A DNA stretch of 64,000 bases, from the NCBI RefSeq assembly GCF_001884185.1, contig NZ_MAOE01000039.1, positions 45,674 through 109,673 of the forward strand, given 5' to 3'. Below, piece by piece: positions 8,036 through 14,893 of this stretch. This DNA is from Bacillus albus. GTDB taxonomy: Bacteria > Bacillota > Bacilli > Bacillales > Bacillaceae_G. Every line of letters starts with the position of its first letter. Positions within the stretch are counted from its first letter, which is position 1. Under the pieces are notes generated by a model. The model was not told the origin of the DNA, ran no database searches, and was given only the letters and a program-made list of their open reading frames with translations. A program made the position numbers and the translations under genes.

Positions 8036-8070
8036 TTTATTCTCTCCCTTTGTCTTTTACGAATCGTGAT

Positions 8071-8112
8071 AGAAAATAAACTTCCATCAATGATTGATAG
8101 AAGTTTATTCTA
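8071..8112 (-). terminator. Hairpin between hpt and the lipid kinase gene
   Basis: On the minus strand AATAAACTTC and GAAGTTTATT pair around a short AT-rich loop, followed by TTCT. A moderate terminator. Confidence 0.5.
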
Positions 8113-8118
8113 TTTATA

Positions 8119-8646
8119 TTACTCCGTTACAACTGAAGCGATAAATGGTAAGTTACGATATTTTTCAGCACAGTCAATACCGTAGCCAACGATAAATTCG
8201 TCTGGAATTTGGAAGCCAACATATTCAGCTTTTAAATCCACTTTACGTCGCTCAGGTTTATCAAGTAACGTACAGAATTTCAATGCTTTCGGTTTATGCA
8301 TAAAGAAGTGATCTTTTAGGAAGTGAAGTGTTAAACCAGAATCGATAATGTCTTCTACGACAATTACGTTTTTTCCAGTAATGTTTACATCGATATCTTT
8401 TAATAGTTTTACTTTTCCAGTTGTTTCTGTTTGATTTCCGTAGCTAGATGCAGAAATAAAGTCGATTGTTACATCGTTTTTAATGTGACGAATTAAATCG
8501 GCAGCGAATACGAAAGATCCTTTTAATACAGCGATTACTACGATTTCTTCTCCTTCAAAATCACGTTCGATTTGAAGTGCTAGTTCTTTTACTTTTTCTT
8601 GTAATTGTTCTTCAGAAATTAAAGTGTTTTTTATTTCAATATTCAT
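8119..8646 (-). CDS. hpt: Hypoxanthine phosphoribosyltransferase
   Basis: 175 residues, slightly under the usual 180. The PRPP-binding signature VIVVEDIIDSGLTL (about residues 94-107) and the VLKGSFVFAADLIRHI segment (about 39-54) identify a type I purine phosphoribosyltransferase that salvages hypoxanthine and guanine to IMP and GMP. AGGAGG precedes the start. This may be a second hpt, since Bacillus normally carries one beside tilS/ftsH, which is not in this window. Confidence 0.9.
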   Translation of the reverse strand: MNIEIKNTLISEEQLQEKVKELALQIERDFEGEEIVVIAVLKGSFVFAADLIRHIKNDVTIDFISASSYGNQTETTGKVKLLKDIDVNITGKNVIVVEDIIDSGLTLHFLKDHFFMHKPKALKFCTLLDKPERRKVDLKAEYVGFQIPDEFIVGYGIDCAEKYRNLPFIASVVTE

Positions 8647-8781
8647 TGGAGTCCTCCTACAGTGTAAAACTTGCGAACATTTCGACTGTATAGGAAAGGA
8701 AGGGAAAAGTCAAAGAGGATATAAGTTTTTTACAAAAATACCCACAAAGTAGTCAGATGATATGATATACTAACTATATTA

Positions 8782-8795
8782 AGAAAACGCTTCCA
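8782..8795 (+). promoter_or_regulatory. Candidate catabolite-responsive element
   Basis: AGAAAACGCTTCCA matches 12 of 14 positions of the CcpA cre consensus TGWAANCGNTNWCA and lies 13 bases before the next start codon, where binding would block transcription. Weak single-site evidence. Confidence 0.35.
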
Positions 8796-8807
8796 TAAAG
8801 GGTGATT

Positions 8808-9023
8808 ATGATGAAAAAGAAAGAGTATACAAGTGCAACATTTATAAAAGCATTACTTTTAACAATTGTTCTTGGTAGTTTGGCTTACATAATTGATGTA
8901 CCAGCGATTCGGATTTCACTAATTGGAATGACTTTAGTATTAGGCGCAATTTCCCATGGTATGATGTCACAGCTGCAAGAAGCTGGAGTCGATCGTACGA
9001 AAGATCATATAGATGAAAAATGA
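8808..9023 (+). CDS. Two-helix small membrane protein, unknown
   Basis: 71 residues: a basic N-terminus, two hydrophobic segments (about 12-28 and 32-50) and a charged cytoplasmic tail. AAAGGG precedes two adjacent ATG codons (8808, 8811); either may be used. No family recognised. A cre-like site overlaps the 5' end. Confidence 0.65.
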   Translation: MMKKKEYTSATFIKALLLTIVLGSLAYIIDVPAIRISLIGMTLVLGAISHGMMSQLQEAGVDRTKDHIDEK

Positions 9024-9024
9024 G

Positions 9025-9057
9025 AAAACTTCACGTATAGAGAGTGAAGTTTTTTTG
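9025..9057 (+). terminator. Terminator
   Basis: AAAACTTCAC pairs with GTGAAGTTTT, followed by TTT. Confidence 0.8.
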
Positions 9058-9068
9058 TTTCTTACAAA

Positions 9069-9102
9069 AATGTAAGGTAGTTGTAAGGGAAATCGATAGT
9101 TG
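9069..9102 (+). promoter_or_regulatory. TGTAAG direct-repeat element
   Basis: AATGTAAG-N5-TGTAAGG-N5-CGATAGTTG. The two TGTAAG copies (9071 and 9082) are 11 bp apart, as in PhoP- or WalR-type boxes. The same composite with identical spacing recurs at 63081-63114. Confidence 0.5.
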
Positions 9103-9206
9103 CATAGTAGTGTTTTGGATAAACTATAGGTGTAAGGTAAAAGGCAAACATATTTTAGGTAAATTAAGTTTTAGGCACTCTATATGTGAAAAAGGAGTAG
9201 GAGGGC

Positions 9207-9539
9207 ATGGAGAAACGTTGGACGACCTTTTCTTTTTTAGCAACTAGCAACACCGTAATGCTAGCTGGCGAAATGGATTTTTTGCACTTGTTTGATCGAG
9301 AAGATGATCATTCTTCTTCTAAATTTACAATGAAATGGAATAAATGGAGCGAAAGTTGTAGGTTTGAAGAAGAGACCCCTAACGAAGAGCAAAAGATTAT
9401 TTTGACAAACCCTATTAAAGCATGGGTTGTTCAACGTCGTAAGTGTAACGTCAAAAATCACTTAAAGAAAACTGAGCCGAGACAATTAGTTATCGCTCCA
9501 GCCCACTCTACTTCTACATCACGCGAAAGTAACATGTAA
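9207..9539 (+). CDS. Unknown 110-residue protein
   Basis: A soluble, Trp-, Lys- and Glu-rich sequence with no signal peptide or membrane segment; Cys residues at about 51 and 80 only. The ribosome binding site (AGGAGTAGGAGGG) is very strong. I recognise no family. A TGTAAG direct-repeat promoter element about 105 bp upstream suggests control by a response regulator, and the leader between them is AT-rich without obvious structure. Confidence 0.6.
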   Translation: MEKRWTTFSFLATSNTVMLAGEMDFLHLFDREDDHSSSKFTMKWNKWSESCRFEEETPNEEQKIILTNPIKAWVVQRRKCNVKNHLKKTEPRQLVIAPAHSTSTSRESNM

Positions 9540-9558
9540 ATATTGAGACACACACCCG

Positions 9559-9590
9559 AAAAAACATCGTATATATTGCGATGTTTTTTT
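9559..9590 (+). terminator. Terminator
   Basis: AAAAAACATCG-tatatatt-GCGATGTTTTTTT. Confidence 0.8.
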
Positions 9591-9716
9591 ATTTTTCTAC
9601 AATGAAATCTTTAAATAAAATATATTTCATCTGCATCTTATATTTATATCTCTTGTTTATTCTAGTAATACATCCGATGCGAAGTGATGTAAAACGTATA
9701 AGAGGAGAGAAATAAA

Positions 9717-10118
9717 ATGAAAAAGAAACTATTACCAATCTGTGCAATGGCACTTTTAACAGTAGGATATTCTTCAGTAGCAAGTGCTTCAACTGGAACA
9801 TTGACAAAGGAAGAAGCAGCGCAAGTGCAGCAAGATAAAGCAAAAAAAGAAGAAGCAATTAAGATACAGCAAAAGAGTGAAGAAGAGAAAAAGAGAATAG
9901 TACAAGAACAGTTAAAAAATGATATGGCAAAAAAACAAGCAGCACAAGTACAACAAAAAAATGATGCAGTAAAAAAAGAAGTAGCAAAGCCAGTTGTACA
10001 AGGTGAAAAATTACCAAATACAGCATCTAATAATGTAGCAATGATGGCACTAAGCGCGTGCCTTGTAGGGATAGGGACATTATTTGGTTTGAATCGCCGT
10101 AATAAAGTGAAGGCATAA
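9717..10118 (+). CDS. LPXTG-type (LPNTA) cell-wall-anchored protein, BasH/BasI-like
   Basis: 133 residues: signal peptide to about residue 25 (cleavage after VASA), a Gln/Lys/Glu-rich helical middle (about 30-95) and a complete sorting signal, LPNTA at 99-103, a hydrophobic span and an RRNKVKA basic tail. LPNTA is the motif processed by the class D sortase called SrtC in B. anthracis, whose known substrates are BasH and BasI. The sortase gene follows directly. The mature part is only about 75 residues and probably a coiled coil or extended rod. Its exact identity to BasH or BasI is not established here. Confidence 0.85.
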   Translation: MKKKLLPICAMALLTVGYSSVASASTGTLTKEEAAQVQQDKAKKEEAIKIQQKSEEEKKRIVQEQLKNDMAKKQAAQVQQKNDAVKKEVAKPVVQGEKLPNTASNNVAMMALSACLVGIGTLFGLNRRNKVKA

Positions 10119-10160
10119 ATCAAATATTGCCCTATAAAGAATGGGATAATTTCATATATT

Positions 10161-10189
10161 AAAAATGGTAGGTTACTCCTACCATTTTT
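10161..10189 (+). terminator. Hairpin between the LPNTA gene and the sortase gene
   Basis: AAAAATGGTAGG-ttact-CCTACCATTTTT is a perfect 12-bp stem ending in five T. It should reduce read-through, so the abundant substrate would be transcribed more than the enzyme. Confidence 0.8.
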
Positions 10190-10207
10190 GGCATGGAGGG
10201 ATGAAAC

Positions 10208-10828
10208 ATGAAGTTACTCAATTATATCGGAATTATATTGATGGCTATAGGACTATTTATGGGATCATATTATGCTATGGAATGGTATAAAGGAAAAAGC
10301 TCTGCTCAACAATTAACCAAAGAAGAACTCAAGAGCCTTGAAAATATACAAGATAATCAACATTCTTACGAAACACCTGTAAATTCCCAAGTTCCTTCTT
10401 CTCAAACGGAACATAAAGAAGGTGAAAAGGTGGCGATGTTAAACATACCGAAAATAAAGAAGAAGTTTTCTATATATTGGGGAGCGGATGATGCAACGCT
10501 GAAAAAAGGGGTTGGAATGTTCGTTAGTGATGTAACGACAACGCCATCTGGAGGGGGCCATACTGTACTAAGTGGGCACCGGGATACTGTATTTACAGAT
10601 TTAGGAGAGTTAAAAGAAAAAGACAATCTTGTTTTAGAGTATGATAATAAAATGTACAAATATGAAATTCAAAAGACGTGGATTACCCATGCGGATGATC
10701 GCACTGTTATTATAAAAAAAGAAGAACCGATATTAACACTGACGACTTGCTATCCATTTGATTATATAGGGGATGCACCAGATAGATATATTATCGAGGC
10801 GAGGCTAACTGGTAGTTATTCAAAATGA
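10208..10828 (+). CDS. srtC: Class D sortase
   Basis: 206 residues with an N-terminal membrane anchor (about 5-25), a linker and a sortase barrel. Catalytic residues are visible: His124 in LSGHRDT, Cys181 in TLTTC and Arg193 in PDRY. The TLTTCYPF form is typical of class D. In B. anthracis the equivalent enzyme (SrtC) attaches LPNTA proteins to diaminopimelic acid in sporulating cells. Neighbours agree: substrate upstream and a two-component system 36 bp downstream. Confidence 0.92.
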   Translation: MKLLNYIGIILMAIGLFMGSYYAMEWYKGKSSAQQLTKEELKSLENIQDNQHSYETPVNSQVPSSQTEHKEGEKVAMLNIPKIKKKFSIYWGADDATLKKGVGMFVSDVTTTPSGGGHTVLSGHRDTVFTDLGELKEKDNLVLEYDNKMYKYEIQKTWITHADDRTVIIKKEEPILTLTTCYPFDYIGDAPDRYIIEARLTGSYSK

Positions 10829-10864
10829 AGTGATAGTTTTTGAAAGCAGGAGGGGATATAAGTT

Positions 10865-11554
10865 ATGTCAAAAAATATTTTAATTGTAGAAGACGAAGAT
10901 ATATTACGTGAAATATTAAAGGATTATTTTTTAAGTGAGCAATATGTAGTGTTTGAAGCAAGAGATGGGAAGGAAGCTTTAGTAGTATTTGAGGAAGAAG
11001 AGGTTGATTTAGTTATTCTTGATATTATGTTGCCGGAACTTGATGGGTGGTCCGTTTGCCGAAGAATCCGCAAGACATCCGAGGTTCCGATTATTATGCT
11101 AACGGCACGTGTAGATGAAGATGATACGCTACTTGGTTTTGAACTCGGGGCAGATGACTATGTGACGAAGCCATATAGTCCGCCCATTTTATTAGCAAGA
11201 GCCAAAAGGTTGTTAGAAAGTAGAAAAGTGACAAAGCAACTCTTAGAGAATGAAGATGATACATTATCAATCCACGGTATTCACGTTCATTTTCCGTCGC
11301 GCACTGTTACAGTAAATAGAACAGACATTAATTTAACACATACAGAATTTGAAATATTAGCGTATTTTATGAAAAATCAAGGGATTGTTTTAACAAGAGA
11401 GCAATTAATTTCAAGGATTTGGGGATATGAATTTGCTGGTGACGATCGAACGGTTAATAGTCATATTCGTAATTTAAGAAATAAATTAGGAGAGAAGGCA
11501 AAGTACATTACAACTGTAGTACGAACAGGTTATAAATTTGAGGGGAATGTATGA
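10865..11554 (+). CDS. OmpR/PhoB-family response regulator
   Basis: 229 residues. The receiver domain has the acidic pair EDED near residue 10, phospho-acceptor Asp53 (VILDIMLPELDG) and Lys102 (YVTKPY); the C-terminal winged helix (about 130-229) carries the DRTVNSHIRNLRNKLG recognition region. The stop overlaps the kinase start by four bases. Position after the sortase suggests it controls the LPNTA/sortase genes. Confidence 0.93.
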   Translation: MSKNILIVEDEDILREILKDYFLSEQYVVFEARDGKEALVVFEEEEVDLVILDIMLPELDGWSVCRRIRKTSEVPIIMLTARVDEDDTLLGFELGADDYVTKPYSPPILLARAKRLLESRKVTKQLLENEDDTLSIHGIHVHFPSRTVTVNRTDINLTHTEFEILAYFMKNQGIVLTREQLISRIWGYEFAGDDRTVNSHIRNLRNKLGEKAKYITTVVRTGYKFEGNV

Positions 11555-13404
11555 GAAAAGGGATTGTAATAAAATTATTTACCCTCACAACAGCGTTATG
11601 TATGTTAATTTTAGCGACGATATTTATTGGACAAACAATATTTTTTAAACAATATTATGCGAATCGAAAAGTGGAAGATATTAAAGTGAATTTAAATTCC
11701 TTCGAAAAGAATTATTTGAACTATGCAGGAAGTGCAGAAGGAATTCAGAAGTTGGAGCAAGACTTTTTAAGAGAAAATAATACGTGGATTACGACATTAG
11801 ATCAGAACGGGAATTTAAAGCATGCAGATGATTTTTATTTTGAGGTAACGATAGATCGTAGGCAACAAAAGAGCTTTGGACAACAAATATTCAAAATTCC
11901 TTTATACAATCTCGTCAATATAGAAGAGATTGATAATAAATCATCAGATCAGTTTCTAGGCCAAGGAATTTCTCTTTCTGGAGTGAAAAAAGAAGATAGT
12001 TTTATTCCATTCTCTTTCTCGTTATCTAAGCAAAATTTAAGCGGATCTAATAAACCGTTAGAAAAAGCATTTAAGGAGAAAATGAGTAAATTAGATGAGG
12101 AGAAAAAGAAAGCAGCTGAGGAACAAGTAGATAAGGAAAAGAAGCCGGCTGTTCAGGAGCAAGCTGCCCAAGAACCAGATGCTTACATAGGTGGATTTGT
12201 TACGAAAGTACAGTTTCCAGATGTAAAAGGTCTTGTAAATCCAATTTATAAAAATAGTATATTCTTAGATAACATAAAAGAATTTCAAACAGATTTATTA
12301 TTAAAAGAGAGCAAGCACATACAGTATGCAACACAAACAATGGACTATGAAAAAAATGATATTAAATATAAATTATTAATCAAACCAATAAAAGAAAAAG
12401 ACGGATCAGTAACATATATTTATGCGATGGCTTCTTTACAGCCCGTAGATGAAGCTGTACAAATGGTGCAAGATTACTACATCTATATCATTGCATTTGT
12501 AGTCGTTCTTATTTTTTTAGCTTCGTTTTATTATTCAAAACAAATTGCAAAACCGTTATTAAAAATAAATGATACGACGAAGAAAATAGCAAAATTAGAT
12601 TTTACAGAAAAAATACCGATTACTTCAAAAGATGAAATTGGGGATTTATCGAAAAATATTAATGCATTATCTAATAAACTCCATTCGCATATTGGACAGT
12701 TAGAAGAAGATATTGAAAAGGAAAGAAAGTTAGAAAAAACGCGAAAAGAATTCATTTCTGGTGTTTCACATGAATTAAAAACACCGCTGAGTATTATGAA
12801 AAGCTGTATTTCTATTTTAAAAGACGGGGTAGCTGAGCATAAAAAAGAGTACTATTTTCAGGCAATGGAACGAGAAGTAGATAAAATGGATACGTTAATT
12901 TTGGATATGCTTGAGTTAGCTAAATTTGAGTCAGGTACATATAAAATGAAAATGGATTTATTTTATATTGATACAGTAATTGAAGATATATGTGAACATC
13001 TTTCTGTACAAATAGAGAAACAAGAACTTTGTGTTCATAAAAATATAGGTCCATTTGAAGTGATGGCAAATCAAGGCCGGATTGAACAAGTCATCGTAAA
13101 TTTCATTACGAATGCCATACGTTATACACCAAATAAAGAAGACATTATTATTTCTACAATAGATGAGAAAGATCGTATAAAAGTATGTATTGAAAATAAA
13201 GGTACCCACATTGAAGAAGAACAATTAGATAAAATTTGGGATCGTTTTTATCGCGTGGATGCAGCTCGCCAGCGTTCGCAAGGTGGAACAGGTCTTGGGC
13301 TTGCCATTTCAAAGAATATTTTAGAACTGCATGATGCTGAATATGGAGTAAAGAATACAGAAGATGGTGTATTATTTTACTTTTACTTACCGAGAAAAGC
13401 GTAG
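11551..13404 (+). CDS. Sensor histidine kinase
   Basis: 617 residues. Two transmembrane helices (about 8-30 and 311-330) enclose a large extracellular sensor domain of about 280 residues, followed by HAMP (about 331-385), an H-box with His407 (GVSHELKTPLS), N-box (NFITNAIRYTP), and GGTGLGLAIS. The sensor domain contains a Lys/Glu/Gln/Ala-rich stretch at about 181-209 (EEKKKAAEEQVDKEKKPAVQ) that resembles the rod of the LPNTA protein upstream. Cognate of the preceding response regulator by overlap. Confidence 0.93.
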   Translation: MRKGIVIKLFTLTTALCMLILATIFIGQTIFFKQYYANRKVEDIKVNLNSFEKNYLNYAGSAEGIQKLEQDFLRENNTWITTLDQNGNLKHADDFYFEVTIDRRQQKSFGQQIFKIPLYNLVNIEEIDNKSSDQFLGQGISLSGVKKEDSFIPFSFSLSKQNLSGSNKPLEKAFKEKMSKLDEEKKKAAEEQVDKEKKPAVQEQAAQEPDAYIGGFVTKVQFPDVKGLVNPIYKNSIFLDNIKEFQTDLLLKESKHIQYATQTMDYEKNDIKYKLLIKPIKEKDGSVTYIYAMASLQPVDEAVQMVQDYYIYIIAFVVVLIFLASFYYSKQIAKPLLKINDTTKKIAKLDFTEKIPITSKDEIGDLSKNINALSNKLHSHIGQLEEDIEKERKLEKTRKEFISGVSHELKTPLSIMKSCISILKDGVAEHKKEYYFQAMEREVDKMDTLILDMLELAKFESGTYKMKMDLFYIDTVIEDICEHLSVQIEKQELCVHKNIGPFEVMANQGRIEQVIVNFITNAIRYTPNKEDIIISTIDEKDRIKVCIENKGTHIEEEQLDKIWDRFYRVDAARQRSQGGTGLGLAISKNILELHDAEYGVKNTEDGVLFYFYLPRKA

Positions 13405-13427
13405 ATAATGCATGCTACGCTTTTTTT
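13395..13427 (+). terminator. Terminator of the sortase/two-component operon
   Basis: GCGTAG-N9-CTACGC with flanking A and T runs; the stop codon is inside the left arm. Confidence 0.8.
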
Positions 13428-13517
13428 AATTTATTTTCATATTATCTTTACCTAATCTTTATTTTTAATCGATATAATCTGGTTAGAAAATGAGGTTATG
13501 TAAGGAGTTGATGAACC

Positions 13518-13598
13518 GTGCATAGCAATTGGCTAAGTATAATGGTATTTATTTTCTTTTGTGCATTTATTGTATTTTTAATTGATATTACGATATGA
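13518..13598 (+). CDS. 26-residue membrane microprotein
   Basis: GTG start ten bases after AAGGAG (13502-13507), then 26 codons that are almost entirely hydrophobic after a short N-terminus (VFIFFCAFIVFLIDI), ending in TGA just before a terminator. The upstream ATG at 13511 gives only four codons. The size and single helix resemble regulatory or accessory membrane peptides (CydX-, KdpF- or SpoVM-like in size), but no partner is evident. Confidence 0.55.
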   Translation: MHSNWLSIMVFIFFCAFIVFLIDITI

Positions 13599-13628
13599 AA
13601 AAAAGAGCGCTTATTAAGCGCCCTTTTT
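13599..13628. terminator. Bidirectional terminator
   Basis: AAAAAG-a-GCGCTT and AAGCGC-c-CTTTTT pair with one mismatch; shared by the microprotein gene and thiT. Confidence 0.75.
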
Positions 13629-14282
13629 GTTTGCATTTATTTGATAAGCATGGATGCTCTTGAATAAGCGTGGTGAAGTAATAAATAAAAAGATAAGTAA
13701 AACGGTACATAGAATGTAGGAACCAATCATTACGCTACCGTTTACGATTAATGAATAAAGCACAGCTGATTGACCTTTCGGTGCATATTGTCCCCAGAAA
13801 ATAATGCCGGCAATAAAGTGACAGAAGTAGCGAGCAAAGCTACCAATAAATGTAGCAACAATAATGTAACCAATAACTTTCTTTCCTTCGTTTTGTTTTT
13901 GTGAAGGTTTGTCTTTATGGCTACCTAAATTAGATTGTTCTTCGCTATTTTCATTGGATGCTAAAAGTGCTTTTTGAATTGGACGATAGAATAAACCAGC
14001 AAATCCAATGAATGCGAAAGCAACGAAGTATTCAATTAATACTTGAATTGGTGTGACGATAATAGCATCGCCTACGACAATTTGTAATAATCCCCAAATT
14101 AAACCTCCTAAGAAAGCCATCTTAAAGCCCCAGCGGTAAGCAATAATAAAAATAGGAATCATAGCAAATGAGATAGATCCGCCTGTTGGAAGTTTAATTG
14201 ATAATGGTAAAATGTCGATGACCAAGGCGAAGGCTGCAAGAATAGCAGATTCGATCATCGCTTGTAAATTGGTGTTACGCAT
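13614..14282 (-). CDS. thiT: Energy-coupled thiamine transporter ThiT
   Basis: 222 residues with six hydrophobic segments; the segment starting SIKLPTGGSISFAMIPIFII is the substrate-binding L1/helix 2 signature of ThiT S-components, which partner an ECF module encoded elsewhere to import thiamine. It is longer than typical (about 190) because of a hydrophilic Ser/Glu/Lys/Gln-rich loop at about residues 110-140. ATG 14282 has AGGGGGAGA upstream; longer in-frame starts lie inside the riboswitch leader and are rejected. Confidence 0.9.
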   Translation of the reverse strand: MRNTNLQAMIESAILAAFALVIDILPLSIKLPTGGSISFAMIPIFIIAYRWGFKMAFLGGLIWGLLQIVVGDAIIVTPIQVLIEYFVAFAFIGFAGLFYRPIQKALLASNENSEEQSNLGSHKDKPSQKQNEGKKVIGYIIVATFIGSFARYFCHFIAGIIFWGQYAPKGQSAVLYSLIVNGSVMIGSYILCTVLLIFLFITSPRLFKSIHAYQINANKKGA

Positions 14283-14381
14283 GTTGTCTCCCCCTAAATC
14301 CAAGTTGTACAAAAAAGAATAGATATCATAGGAGGATACGAAATACGTAAATAAAAAAAGAGGTATGTATTTCGGACGTTT

Positions 14382-14467
14382 GCACAATCCCTGCGTTAGC
14401 ATTAACTAACAGGTTCAAAGGGTCGGAACGAAGTGTTCCCTCTCAGCGGCATGGCTCCCCCTGTGAT
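14382..14467 (-). ncRNA. TPP riboswitch (THI element)
   Basis: On the minus strand the conserved core is complete: GGGGAGCC, CTGAGAGG, ACCCTTTGAACCTG and GTTAATGCTAACGCAGGGA, closed by CACA/TGTG pairing. It precedes thiT by about 100 bases, so thiamine pyrophosphate should switch off thiamine uptake. Downstream, CGAAATACAT and ACGTATTTCG can pair around a U-rich loop and may form part of the expression platform. Confidence 0.95.
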
Positions 14468-14629
14468 AACGAAATTCTTTATTTGCTATTGTTTATTGTA
14501 AGCGAAATGGATGAGAATGGCAAACGAATACAGTATGACAATAATTGAAATAGAATTGTAGCGAAATGTTAATAAATATGAAGCAAAAGGGTATAGTACA
14601 AGAGAAATAGATTGTGCTATAATTTTTTT

Positions 14630-14648
14630 GAAAATAATTATCATTCTC
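14630..14648 (+). promoter_or_regulatory. Fur box upstream of feoA
   Basis: GAAAATAATTATCATTCTC matches 16 of 19 positions of the classical Fur consensus and sits just after a TATAAT -10 box (14618-14623). Iron-replete Fur should repress the feo operon. Confidence 0.8.
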
Positions 14649-14665
14649 TTCTGAGGGGGAAGGTT

Positions 14666-14893
14666 ATGAGCTTAGTAGATATTAAAATTGGTGAGAAAGT
14701 GTTAGTGAAAAGTGTTCAGTCTTTAGATTATTTACTAAAGAGAAGATTGGCTGCTTTCGGTCTTTCTGAAGGAAGCGAACTTCGCATGAAGCAAAAAGCG
14801 ATGTTCAAAGGTCCTTGTACATTGGAGTGTCGTGGACAGTTAATTAGTATTCGTCATTGTGACGCGAAAATGATAAAGGTGGAATTAGCGTGA
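14666..14893 (+). CDS. feoA: Ferrous iron transport protein A
   Basis: 75 residues forming the SH3-like FeoA domain (VLVKSVQSLDYLLKRRLAAF, then MKQKAMFKGPCTLECRGQ). FeoA is a small cytoplasmic protein needed with FeoB for Fe(II) uptake. ATG 14666 follows GAGGGGGAAGG. Its stop overlaps the GTG start of feoB by four bases, and a Fur box lies upstream. Confidence 0.93.
   Translation: MSLVDIKIGEKVLVKSVQSLDYLLKRRLAAFGLSEGSELRMKQKAMFKGPCTLECRGQLISIRHCDAKMIKVELA

Noticed and set aside
8674-8684. CGAACATTTCG upstream of hpt, considered as LexA or PurR site
   Set aside because: LexA needs CGAAC-N4-GTTCG, which it lacks; a single PurR-like half without its inverted partner at the usual spacing is not enough.
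9662-10123. 153-codon minus-strand ORF rich in Cys, Phe and Ser
   Set aside because: It is the antisense of the Lys/Gln/Glu-rich LPNTA gene and spans exactly its length; composition is an artefact of the opposite strand.
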